A stretch of 34,726 nt of DNA from Funneliformis mosseae (lineage: Eukaryota; Glomeromycota; Glomeromycetes; Glomerales; Glomeraceae): contig CAJVPP010000363.1 of assembly GCA_910592005.1 (NCBI GenBank), positions 1 through 34,726 of the forward strand. The letters are read 5' to 3'. This document shows positions 1-10,126 of the stretch, one piece after another. Under the pieces are notes generated by a model. That model ran no database searches and was not told where the DNA came from. It worked only from the letters and a program-made list of their open reading frames with translations. Both the position numbers and the translations under genes were made by a program. Each line of letters opens with the position of its first letter. Positions within the stretch are counted from its first letter, which is position 1.

Positions 1-1455
1 GGGTATAATAACAACATCATAATTTTTTGCAAGATAATTCACAGTTTTCTTGTGTAATTCGTTCCTCAGGTTCCGGACCCTTCTAAAAATTCTTGAGATT
101 GCTTTATCAATTCTCTCGGCCTTCTTTTTCTTTCTCTTAGAACTTGAGTTCTTAAGCTTGTCCCTTACCGAACTTAGTTTGTATGCATGCAAGCAAAGTT
201 TCACCAATCTCTGCGAATCATTCTTACCAACCTCTGTGATTCCTTTTGTAGGTAAATACATTACAAATGGAGTTCGAACTCCTGGATCGATATCCACAAA
301 CCTCTCGTGTGTTTCTTTTGATTTTTTTTGTCTTTCATATACCCATAATAAGATCCATTCATTAGTTTTTCTAAAGTATGTGAGCTTGCAATCATGATTG
401 ATCTGTTCTGATGGCCAACTGTTATTTTTTCTCTTGGTCTCAAAATGCAAAGCTCCTAAATTTCTTGATCCTTCCAGGTGATCATATGGTTTCTTCCTTG
501 GTGTTCTCATATAATCAGTATTTTTAAATAGGTATGATATGTAAAATTTATTCCAATATTTTTTTGAGAAATTTTGTACGCGTATGATGATGATGTGCTT
601 TAGGTCTTTCCTGGTCTTGAACTTCAATCTGGTTTTATTATCTTTGAATTGAAATTTTTAACAGCTTCATCCACAGTTTCGTCAATTAAGCTATTTGGCA
701 TATCATTATAGGCTTTCTTACTCCTCAATTTTAAATACATGATCCTTCTCAGGAATTTTATATTTGAAAAATTTATTATCTTCTTACATTTATTCCCATT
801 TTTATCTACATGTATAATCAAAAACCGTCTTTTTTGCAGATAGTTAATGATTGTATTATAGATTGATCTTGACAGCATGTTTTTGTATAAGGTTTAGGTA
901 TAATTTCACTTTCAATGTTCTATTCACATTTTCATCCTTTTTTCTTTTTTGTTTTTTCTCACTGTTAATATTTTCTTTCTTTTCTTTTCCTTCTGTGTTT
1001 GGCTGCTTTTCTTCCTTGCAATTTGCAGATAAAGACGTTAATGACAAGGATATTTTTGGACAGCTCATGTCTGTCAGTTGTTGAATCATCGAAGAGAACC
1101 ATGAGTTTTGTAAAGTTAAGTAAGAATTCGTACTTGAGAAATTTGTAGGTGAACCTGCATAATCGATCATAGTGGATAGTCACAATCTCTCTGACAAGAC
1201 CTTTGCATAATTGTTCCAGTAGGGTTTACAATCCTTTGTATTTGAAGTTAATTCTTGACCTAATATTACTGAAGAGTTCATAGATTGGAAATCAGGAGCT
1301 AAGGAGTTACTTTTGCTACTCAAGGTCCTCTTTTTGCTTAACACTAGAAACCTGAGTATAGAGGAATCCTTTTTTAATAGTGGTATAGGTAGTATTGGTG
1401 GTAGTAATGGTGGTAGTAAAATCCATAATATTTGAAACATCATAAAGTCGTACAT
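1..1455 (-). pseudogene. Fanzor (eukaryotic TnpB/OrfB-like putative RNA-guided nuclease), broken, C-terminus beyond window
   Basis: Read on the minus strand, positions 660 to 1 are one open frame with the central TnpB/Fanzor core. It has a WED-like stretch (KTRLKFKTRKDL, then WILLWVYERQ) and the RuvC-I motif VDIDPGVRTPF, with the catalytic Asp codon at 286-288. A basic helical region follows (RRVRNLRNELHKKTVNYLA), ending in DVVIIP at the window edge. The RuvC-II Glu, zinc ribbon and RuvC-III Asp must lie outside. The N-terminal part comes from 1455-856 and 878-624 and includes CKPYWN, an N-terminal signature I recall from fungal Fanzors, then RTLKVKLYLN and SIYNTIINYL. Three lesions are visible: a TGA at 1180-1182 in SERL*LST where Trp is expected; a frame change with apparent loss of several residues near 857-895; and a frame change at 650-657 repaired by one T in the run at 652-654. 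Family assignment is firm from the motifs. Loss of function is inferred. Confidence 0.85.
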
Positions 1456-2440
1456 TATCTGGTAAACGAAATGCTGTTATTTTACTGTTGCAGTGTTAAC
1501 GACAAAGTGTACACAAGAAAACACTAAGGATGAAAGAAGCCTGAGTGGCAGTAACAAACATTAAATAAAAAAAACTTTATTATTTTGTGAAAGGTTAAGC
1601 TTTTGGAAGTTTATTTGCGAATGGAATGTAATAACATTAAGAAAATTTTCAATCTCATTCGTAACCAGTAATACATAAGGGAAATTAAAAAAATTTTTTT
1701 TATTACTGAACAAATTCTGTCTCAGAATATATAATAATAAAAAAAAGATTAAAATAAAGTTTTGTAAATAGTACCAAAACTTTTTGTGACAACGAAATAG
1801 CGTTTTTTATACTATTTTAAGCAGTTTAGTTTGATAATTTTCAGTTATAATTTTTGAGTCCTATATAATTTTTATTGATAACAATATTACAATAAGCATG
1901 GCAATTGTATTAATAAGCAAAAATTTGTTACAATCTGTTCTTCAACATATAACTTGTTATGTGATCAATTTATTTTGTAACACAAATACAGTGAAATAAG
2001 TTCTTCAGATCAAGTGATTACCATTCACAATAAACCTAAAGCAGTATCTGCTAAATCTATTATTCTTGTATAACCAGAGAAATAATTTGTAATCTTTTTT
2101 TTATTGTATATATAAATGTTTTATTTATGAAATAAATCGTTACTGAAGTAACTAATACAAAAATAAATTTGCATATATGCAAAATGCTATGATTACGACT
2201 GTTACATAATACAAATAAAAAATTATAACTAATTTTAAAAAATGGTATGTTAGTAAAATTCTTTACTTTCTAATTCGCTAGAGCATAGTATCTGAGGGAT
2301 TTCCTTCTAAAACTACCTGATAGTATATGAGAATATAAATAGGGTTCTTTTCACCATTTTTTTCAGCATAAGGAGGATTTTTTTATAAAAATAGCAAGAT
2401 GGGGAAATTGCTCTTTATGGCATCATAAATACTTCTTAAT
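1456..2440. other. AT-rich intergenic stretch, no gene seen
   Basis: No reading frame with coding character was found on either strand. The 100 bases next to 1456 would be the 5' flank of the minus-strand Fanzor, but no convincing TATA box or terminal repeat was recognised. The rest is A/T-rich with short homopolymers. Confidence 0.6.
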
Positions 2441-2905
2441 TAGGAATGGTAACGGTCAGTCAATGATCAGCTAACAGTTAGCTAAAAACCTTTGAACAAC
2501 TAATCGATTATCTTATTGAGTTTAACTGACTAGTTGATTGACTAGTTAATAATAATATAATTGAGCAATTTTGACTTAATAGTTATTTTAATTTAGTCAA
2601 ATATTTATAATTTTGATTCTTGCTTTAACAATTCTAGCATAGCATTTTTTAAAACTACCTTGTCATTTTTATTTAATAGTACAGCATTATCACTAACTTT
2701 AATTATTTTTTTTTTCAAAATTTCAAAATTTTAATTTAATTTATTACATAGTGTTTTTACTATTTAAAACATGATTATTCAGTCTTAAGTCAGGTCAATT
2801 AAAATCAGTCAGAATTGGTCAATCAACTGGTCAATCAGAAGCCTTTAACCAACTGATATCAGTCACAATTATGACTGATTATGACTGTAACCATTAGCAT
2901 CCCTA
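2441..2905. mobile_element. hAT-type non-autonomous element (MITE)
   Basis: The left end reads TAGGAATGGTAACGGTCAGT, continuing CA. The reverse complement of the right end reads TAGGGATGCTAATGGTTACA, continuing GTCA. They match at nearly all positions apart from a two-base TA insertion, giving imperfect terminal inverted repeats of 22 to 24 bp. The flanking octamers TTCTTAAT (2433-2440) and TCCTTAAC (2906-2913) agree at 6 of 8 positions, and both differences are C/T, as expected for an old 8-bp hAT target duplication. Both subterminal regions hold many short TCAGTCA/GGTCAATC-like motifs on both strands, as in hAT subterminal binding regions. No ORF lies inside, so it would need a transposase supplied elsewhere. 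Assignment to hAT rests on TIR form and duplication length. Confidence 0.7.
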
Positions 2906-3560
2906 TCCTTAACTAGCTGTAAAACTGTTTACAAAAGAAGCTATAGCATAATTGGATTAGAAAAAATTAATTTCGTATAAATCGAAGTTTACTCTTGCTA
3001 GACCTTTTTGATTTCACCTCTCACATTTTCAACAATCAAATTATTATCAATTGTTATATTAAAAATATTAACAGTTTCACTATGAAGAAAACAGTTAAGG
3101 TGAATAGAAGGCATCTTGATTTCCTAAATACAAGGCCTATAGTAAGCATTTTTCATTTTCATGTAAGCATAATTTCTGGCATATACTGTACATATCTTAT
3201 TTTGTGAAAAGATTTTTTGCTGAAGATTGCTGAACTTTCATGAATTTTTACATGCTTTATATCTTGCTGAGAAAAGATAGCATTATCATATGATGCCAAG
3301 AAAGCTTTGAAAGTATATTAATATGGACCTTTCATACCTCTTTACATGGAGATTTATCCTGTAAGACATAAAGTCAGGCTAACACCTAGCAATCTCAAAA
3401 TTGTGAAATTCTCAGCCTTTCATAATATATAATTGTTTATAGCAACAATAGGAAAAAATAGACTATATAGACCTATAGACCTTTCGTTAACTTATAATTT
3501 CTCTTAAGTACAGTATTAATCTCTCAAAGTTACAATATAGGCAGCAATAATTCAAATTTT
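2906..3560. other. AT-rich spacer, no gene supported
   Basis: One 70-codon open frame at 2995-3207 begins with a non-ATG codon and shows no domain or compositional sign of coding. Nothing else was recognised. Confidence 0.5.
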
Positions 3561-3916
3561 AAGCTGAAAGAAAAAATTGCAAGAGAGAGAATAACCTTTG
3601 AAGATAAAGCTCGTAAGCGGGAAAATGACAATGCATTAAGGAAAATAGAGTGAAAAACTGAAAATTCAAGAAGAAAACTGGAACTTGAAGACAAAACTTA
3701 TAAGAGAGAAACTGATAATGCAAGAAAGAAATTAGAGCTTGAAGATAATGCTTGTAAAGGAAAAATGAAAATGTAAAAAAGAAACTGAATCTTGAATTTG
3801 AAGCTCGTAAGCAGGATACTGAATTCTGTAACAAGAAGACGAGAAGAAATTATGAATTAAAATTAAAGAAATCTAATATAGCATATCAACACAAGATTGC
3901 TGAATTGATAACATAA
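3561..3916 (+). pseudogene. Relic of a charged coiled-coil / single-helix repeat protein
   Basis: The plus strand encodes tandem 18-residue units. The clearest is EDKTYKRETDNARKKLEL, preceded by EDKARKRENDNALRKIE and followed by EDNAC and then a K/N-rich unit. They alternate acidic and basic residues and lack Pro and Gly, which fits a long charged helix. The frame is broken by a TGA at 3651-3653, where about seven residues of the repeat also seem to be missing. A second break lies near 3757-3780, where one extra A would restore the pattern and lead into KKKLNLEFEARKQDTEFCNK. The frame then runs to TAA at 3914-3916. No function can be assigned. Similar Lys/Glu-rich repeats are common in AM-fungal predicted proteins, but that is recall. 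Confidence 0.55.
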
Positions 3917-5329
3917 ATAAAATAAACAAAATTACAAATAGGAAAAGAACTTTTGTTCGCTTATATGAAAATAATGACTATGATTATTGAACAAAATTAC
4001 AGTATCTTTCAGTCAGTTAGACTCCTCTTAAACTAACTCAAAGATGAAAAATTGCTCAGTTTAATCAAAGGTAATATTGAAAAAGTTGTTAATCAAGATT
4101 TCGAGATACAGTATCAAATATATAATATCTTATTTATATTTATTGACTTCACTATATTAAACGTATGAATTCTTAAATTGTTTAAGCATAGATGGATACT
4201 AAATCGCTTCTAAAATATACTAAAAACTAAATTAATAAACTTCAGCTTAAACAAAACAAGAATTTTGTACAGTTGCTTGATTATGAAGTTAAACGAAGCA
4301 TTATTACGCTAAAAATTAGTTTGTATCTTTTAAAGTAAAAATATATTAGTATAAGTTTGCTATTGTATAGTATATAATTAGAAAAACAAGTCTGTTATGT
4401 TTTTTATTTAATTGCATTAAAGAACTAGCATAATTTTATATCAATAAATTCTTTTGTAAATATATCAATATTATAATGTTATAATAAGCATTCTTAACTC
4501 TTCCTTTATAAGTAAAGTGCATCTGATAATAACCAAAAAAATATGCCATTTCTCAAAGTAATTCTGCCTATAGGAAAGTGTATTATTATATTAGCAAAGA
4601 AATTTGACATAATATATCTATATAAGCATAAAAAATTCTCATCCTACTTACTGCGAAAAAATTCTTCTGAGCCTCCTAAAAATAAATTTTTTCAGGAGAA
4701 AGGCCAATCATAGTTTCAAAAAAAGTTAGGAAAAAATATCCTTGATATCTTATTTATCTTTTTCTTGAGCAATTCAAAGAAAAAAAAAGGTAAGATACAG
4801 GTTAATTTTGTATAGGTCTATTTGATAGAAAGCTGTTCTGTATTGAAACCATAAAGCAAGCTTCTCACCTTTTTTCATCAAATTTATTTTTATAATTTCA
4901 TTGAGCTGAATTCTGAAATCCTGAGCATATAAAGTCTAATATAAGATTTCTTTTTAATTAGCTTTATTACTGTATCTTTATATCAATATTCTTATCATAT
5001 AAGTGAACTAAATATTGGAATGCCTCATTAATACTTAATTTTTCAGAATGCGTCATATTAGAAATTTTGGTCACATAATTTTGCTATATTAATAGCTCTA
5101 TAATATTTCTGAAGTAAAAAATTCACCTATATATACCCTTTTCTCCTTTTACTTTTGTTACATATCTTATCTTCTGGAAAAAATCTAAATTAACTAATAT
5201 AACAGATAATATGATATTATATAAGTAAATAATTGAGTTGAGGTTTTGAGAGCTTTTCTCTTCAGAATATATTAGAAATGACTCTTAGTTTCCTTTCTAA
5301 TCTTATCACTAACATTTTCCTTATTCACC
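3917..5329. other. AT-rich stretch with possible unrecognised relic sequence on the minus strand
   Basis: No intact gene. On the minus strand between about 5320 and 4500 there are short coding-like patches, such as NKENVSDKIRKETKSHF just downstream of the 5330-5748 relic. Stops and frame changes interrupt them too often to assign. They may be the decayed 3' part of that gene. Confidence 0.4.
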
Positions 5330-5748
5330 TTAACCAGAAAAGAGTTCATATTCTTTCTTCCAATGATTCAAATTGTCACATATTAGTACATAATTAGGTA
5401 CATTATAAGTATCTATTTCCTTTTCTTTAATGATTTTGTCATAATGCTTTATAATCAAATTGAATTTAGATGAACTATTGTTAGAAAAACTATTATTTTA
5501 TAACTGCTTCTGTTTTACCTTTATGATTCTATCTCTAAGCTTAACATTCGCAAACATGAGTTTAGTGATATTTATCTTATTTTTTTCTAATTTCTTTATT
5601 CTAATCTTGAGTTAAATATTCTCAACTATGAATTTGTTGAACTTTTTTATAACCTGCTTTAAAAGTCAGTATTTCTAGTTTCAAACTCAACTTTCTTAGT
5701 CTCAAGCTTAATAATACATTTTTTCAATATTTCAAATTCAGATGACAT
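5330..5748 (-). pseudogene. Relic of a coiled-coil N-terminus gene
   Basis: The minus strand has an ATG at 5748-5746 followed by MSSEFEILKKCIIKLETKKV and FETRNTDF, then a stop. Coding-like text resumes in other frames with KKLEKNKINITKLMFANVKL and later IIKHYDKIIKEKEIDTYNV and NLNHWKKEYELFSG, before a stop at 5330-5332. The opening resembles the M-x-x-E-x-x-x-L-K-x-x-I-x-x-L-E start of a large AM-fungal family of Glu/Lys-rich coiled-coil proteins that I recall. That comparison is from memory. Multiple stops and frame changes mark it as a pseudogene. Confidence 0.4.
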
Positions 5749-5899
5749 GATAAATAATATTTTATATACTGTATAAAGCGTTCAAATTATATGCATAAAT
5801 AATTATTTATATTAATTGTTTAAAGCAAAAGTGAAGGATGTTTACATTCTGTGCAAAAGGTCAAAATATTGATCAGTCACTATAGATGTTATACCGTAA

Positions 5900-6000
5900 C
5901 ATTTGGATAAGAATATAGCATTAGCATTAGGATTAAGACGTGACATCAGGGTTAGGATGTAACATTGTGGCATTAGGGTCAGATTTAGAGTTAGGAAGTT
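5900..6000 (+). repeat. Degenerate telomere-like hexamer tract
   Basis: The stretch holds irregular repeats built from TTAGGG/TTAGGA-like units: GCATTAGCATTAGGATTA, CAGGGTTAGGATG, GGCATTAGGGTCAG and GAGTTAGGAAG. It is richer in G on the plus strand than its surroundings. It may be an old interstitial telomere-like or hexanucleotide minisatellite array. A 63-codon minus-strand frame across it is a by-product of the repeat. Confidence 0.45.
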
Positions 6001-6039
6001 CAGAAGGAAAGATTTGTTAGAAAAGCTAGCCACAGATCA

Positions 6040-9000
6040 CGCAGTTAACAGCTACATAACATTTCTGATAAGTTGCGTGAAATTAGAATTAGTTTGTAAT
6101 ATTAAAGTAAATTATCTATAAATAATGATCAAAATAAAGAAAAAATCTCTCATATTTATTATTCATCGTAAAACTATTAAATGTAACACTATACTAAATT
6201 AATGTAAATGTATCACTAAACTAAAATAAAAATGTCAAGCTCAAAAAAATTTGAACATGACAGCTTCAGATACACAATGGTTTCTGTTATCTAATTATTA
6301 TGTTAAAATTTTATCTATTAACCTAAATAGATAAAAAACAAATGTTTGAGATATTACAAAATTATCTATATCATGATGAAGAAATAATAAAGTTTAGATT
6401 GATATTTTGTGAAGAATATATGTTAACTTGCTCTATTACCTGTATTAATAAACTTTTGATTACAATTGTAATATTTTTTAAAATTAATAATAAATGAATA
6501 ATAAATTAAAAAATGTATTTGAGCTTAATGAAAATGAAAATATCTTGATAATTTATTTGCATCTTTTACTAAAAGTTTAGATATAATTTTTTGCTGATGA
6601 TACTAAATTAATTATTTACAAGTAATATTAATAAACTTATTAAATTTTAAGTTTTTCTTTATAATTTATAATTTTTTTTTCAAATTAGTGCAGATAATAT
6701 ATAAAGATTATAATATAAATAATTTATTTTCATATTTTTTATTATCATAATATCAGGTTTATTTTATATTAAAACTTTAGAGAATTATAAAGTTTTTTCT
6801 TTATTTGATTTAAAACATTTTCAAACTTTATTTATTATACTCTAATATTCTATAATATTAAGATAAATAATATCATTTAAAAGATCTATTAAACTGGTCT
6901 GAAATAAAAATATAATGATATCCTTTATATTAGTTCATTTATTTTAAGAACTATGCATTTTGTTAATTGTAAATGCTATATCTCTTTTTTACATTAAAAA
7001 TAGTTAAAAAGTTTTTTTAATTAAGTATAAGAGATATTCAAATTACCTACAGAATATTTTAATATACGATTTGTTTATTTTATCAATTTATCATCATTTT
7101 TTTTATATTTCTTATTTTATATAATATTTTTAAGTATTTCAGAAACTTCATTATTATTAAAATTATATATTAATTTATCATATTTTAAATAAGAAGAATA
7201 CATTCATATTCTTATAAAATTTTAAAAAAGTTGCTTTTATCTTATCTTTAAATTTTTATTAATGATGAATTATTAAAAACAATTTTATTTGTCTTTAAAT
7301 TATATTATATACAGATAAGTTATCAAAAGTTTCTAAATGATTTTTTATATAATATAAAATATTTAATTTTTAAAACTCAATAAAAAATCTTTATTATAAT
7401 GTAATATATATATATTAATCAAAAATTTAGTATAATTGTCAAATCTATTTAGTCTATAATTTGTGTAAATTTTAAAATTTAACTCTGATAAAATAATTGA
7501 TTAGGTTATTCTCTTTTATTTTAATTTCAGATTATATGATTATTTTGTGAATTATTAAAGTTTTAAAATATATAAATCATATGTTTATTAGTAAATATTA
7601 AAAATTGAAAAAACTAAATAATAAATTTTATAAGACCATTTAATATAATTTGATTTTTCTCTTTTGTACAAGTACTAATAAAATAAATGTTATATTTATT
7701 TTCTGAATAAAAATGATCAATTAATTTAAATTCTATTAATTTTTCATTAAATATAATAATAACTTTTATCATAATAAATAATACTTAAATGCTTTTCCTA
7801 TCAAAAATACCATTATTTATTATCACCTCTTAAACTTATTTTACTAATTTTTCAAATCTTTTCTTATAATTTTTATAGACTCACTAGATAACTATTATAT
7901 AAAAACTATAATTATATTTTTTCACAATTAAAAATCACAAGATTACTTTATTATTCTTTTTGAAATTTTTGAGAAAAAATATGTTTATATAATATACATT
8001 TGCTTAATAAATTAAATATCAAGAAAGTAATGATCTATATTTAAATAATTTTTCTAAATCTATAAATCAAATCAGTTAAATAATTGTGATTTCTGTTATA
8101 TTTCTCAATCTTAATACAGTACTTTTTGATTAATTAAAATAGTTTATATATGATAATAAATTATTTTATTTTTGCATATAAAGATAAGATAAATATTTCA
8201 CTTGAAAAAAGGTTAATAAATATGACTTATTCATTCAATTATATATAGTAAATACATCTTTTAAATATTATTCATGATCTAATAAAATTCCTTTTGTTTT
8301 TAAATATTCAAAAGAATATATTTTTATTTGATATGTCTAATTCTTCTAATAATATTTTTTAATCATAAAATATAACTATATAGATTTTTTTTTGAAAGAT
8401 ATCAAATTTATTTTTAATATAATTATTGTTGATTATAGTATATAATTCTTTGTGTCAGAATTTATTGAATTATTTTATTTGCAAATTATAATATTAATAA
8501 AATTTTATTTAACTGATTTATTTTTATATAATCTTTAAATTTATCTTATGAAAATAATTTTAGTATAAGCATTAGTCTAATATTGAATATACCTCAATGA
8601 ATTTTATTAAAATAATATATCTGAATCTTTCAATTATAAATTGGTCTATTAATTTATTATATATAAATCTTTCACTTATTATTAAATATCCTATTGTAAA
8701 ATATATGCATAAGTAGTAGATAGTCATTTTACATTTTATAAAGCATATATTTCTATAAATAAAACTCAGTTTAATAGTACAAAAGTAACCTTTCTCATTA
8801 TATATATAATATTTTTTATTTTGAAATACATTAAGCAATTCTAAATCCTATTTTTTTATTTAATTAGAATTTTATCATCTATAACTAATATATTATAATA
8901 TTTCTCATAAATATCATTAAAACCTATTTGAATATTAAATAATATAATAAATATATTTGATTATGTATAATGCCTTTGACTATATTATTTTTAATTTATC

Positions 9001-9990
9001 AATTTATAATTAATTAGCAATTTATATTATACTAAATCTAATTATTTTATTTAATTACAATATATTAGAATATAGGATTATGCTAATTTTATATTTACAT
9101 TTATATAAGTTAGCTTTGTGTTAACATATTATTTTTTTTATTGATATAATGATTTGGTTAAATTATATCTGAGTTAATATGATGGTTAAATTATTTTTTC
9201 AGATTCATTATTGATATATATCATAAAAAATTTGTATTACTCTACCAATTTCCTGCCATTTTTATGATATTTCTCTGATACTAACAAGTTACCATAAATC
9301 ATAAGATGATTAGCTTAATCAGATTTCTAAACCACTATTATTAAGTATCATGCAATAGAATGCAAAGCAAATGAAATATTTTATTACAGTATTACTTGAA
9401 AAATAAAACACACATTTAAAAAATTTGAAGTAAAATCTTTATTATCTGAATGGTTAAGTAAAAATGAAAGTAAAAAATAATAGAGTAGCAGGCTGTTTCA
9501 AGGGAGAAATAAAGTATAAATGCCTGCTTAGTTGACTATCTAATCATAAACTCATATCTAGTATTTTTTGATATTCCTTTCATAACTGTACTTTCTTAAT
9601 AGTCCCTCCTAATTCACGAATTCCATTGCTACATGAAGACACATTTCTTCTAAGTTAAAATTTTTTAAGCTTTAATTTGTCGAAAATTTGTTTGAATTGG
9701 GTCCAGACAGTTAATCTAATATCTCTGAATGTTATTAGACCAGAACCTGCAAATATAGCGAATTATAGGTTATGAAAACATAAATGGAATATTAATTCCG
9801 GTCTCATTTGTTCATTTACTGAAACACATTTGGTGCTATTATTTTGATAGCATGCATGTGTTCATTGAGAGAATACTAAAATAATCATTAGGTTTGAATA
9901 ATGAGTTATTTACAATGATGTTTTAGAAATACACAAAATGCAAATATTACTTGGCTGCATTTATGTTTCAATTGAAATTACTAGGTATTA
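6040..9990. other. Very AT-rich gene desert
   Basis: Nearly 4 kb of extremely AT-rich DNA with no gene-like ORF. The longest open frame (minus, 8838-8572, 88 codons) consists almost wholly of A/T-rich codons (Ile, Lys, Tyr, Phe). It may be a remnant of a longer decayed minus-strand frame around 9300-6600, but no motif is recognisable. No RNA gene or inverted-repeat element was identified. Confidence 0.55.
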
Positions 9991-10064
9991 ATGTTCGTGC
10001 ACCAGAGAGTCTTCATTGAGGATTTCTAAAGATAATATTTAGGTCAGTATTATGATGCAAAACA

Positions 10065-10072
10065 TATAAATA
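10065..10072 (+). promoter_or_regulatory. TATA box of the membrane-protein gene
   Basis: TATAAATA lies 55 bp upstream of the ATG at 10127, in the first GC-richer sequence after the 6-10 kb desert. Its spacing supports 10127 as the start codon rather than an upstream non-ATG extension of the frame. Confidence 0.5.
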
Positions 10073-10126
10073 TCCACCTTGAACGGCAATTCGTTACAAC
10101 TACCCAATATACAACCATACAACAAA

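Noticed and set aside
50..397. Plus-strand 115-codon ORF
   Set aside because: It lies antisense to the clear Fanzor RuvC-I region; its Leu/Phe-rich text is the complement of Lys/Glu/Arg codons.
851..1084. Plus-strand 77-codon ORF
   Set aside because: Antisense of the Lys-rich linker of the Fanzor relic; Phe-rich text without motif.
2995..3207. Plus-strand 70-codon ORF
   Set aside because: No ATG at its start, no motif, and composition like the surrounding AT-rich DNA.
3559..3834. Minus-strand 91-codon ORF rich in Phe, Leu and Ser
   Set aside because: Antisense of the coiled-coil repeat; the plus strand explains the 54-bp periodicity better.
8572..8838. Minus-strand 88-codon ORF
   Set aside because: Almost only Ile, Tyr, Lys and Phe from A/T codons; expected by chance or as a patch of an unrecognisable relic.
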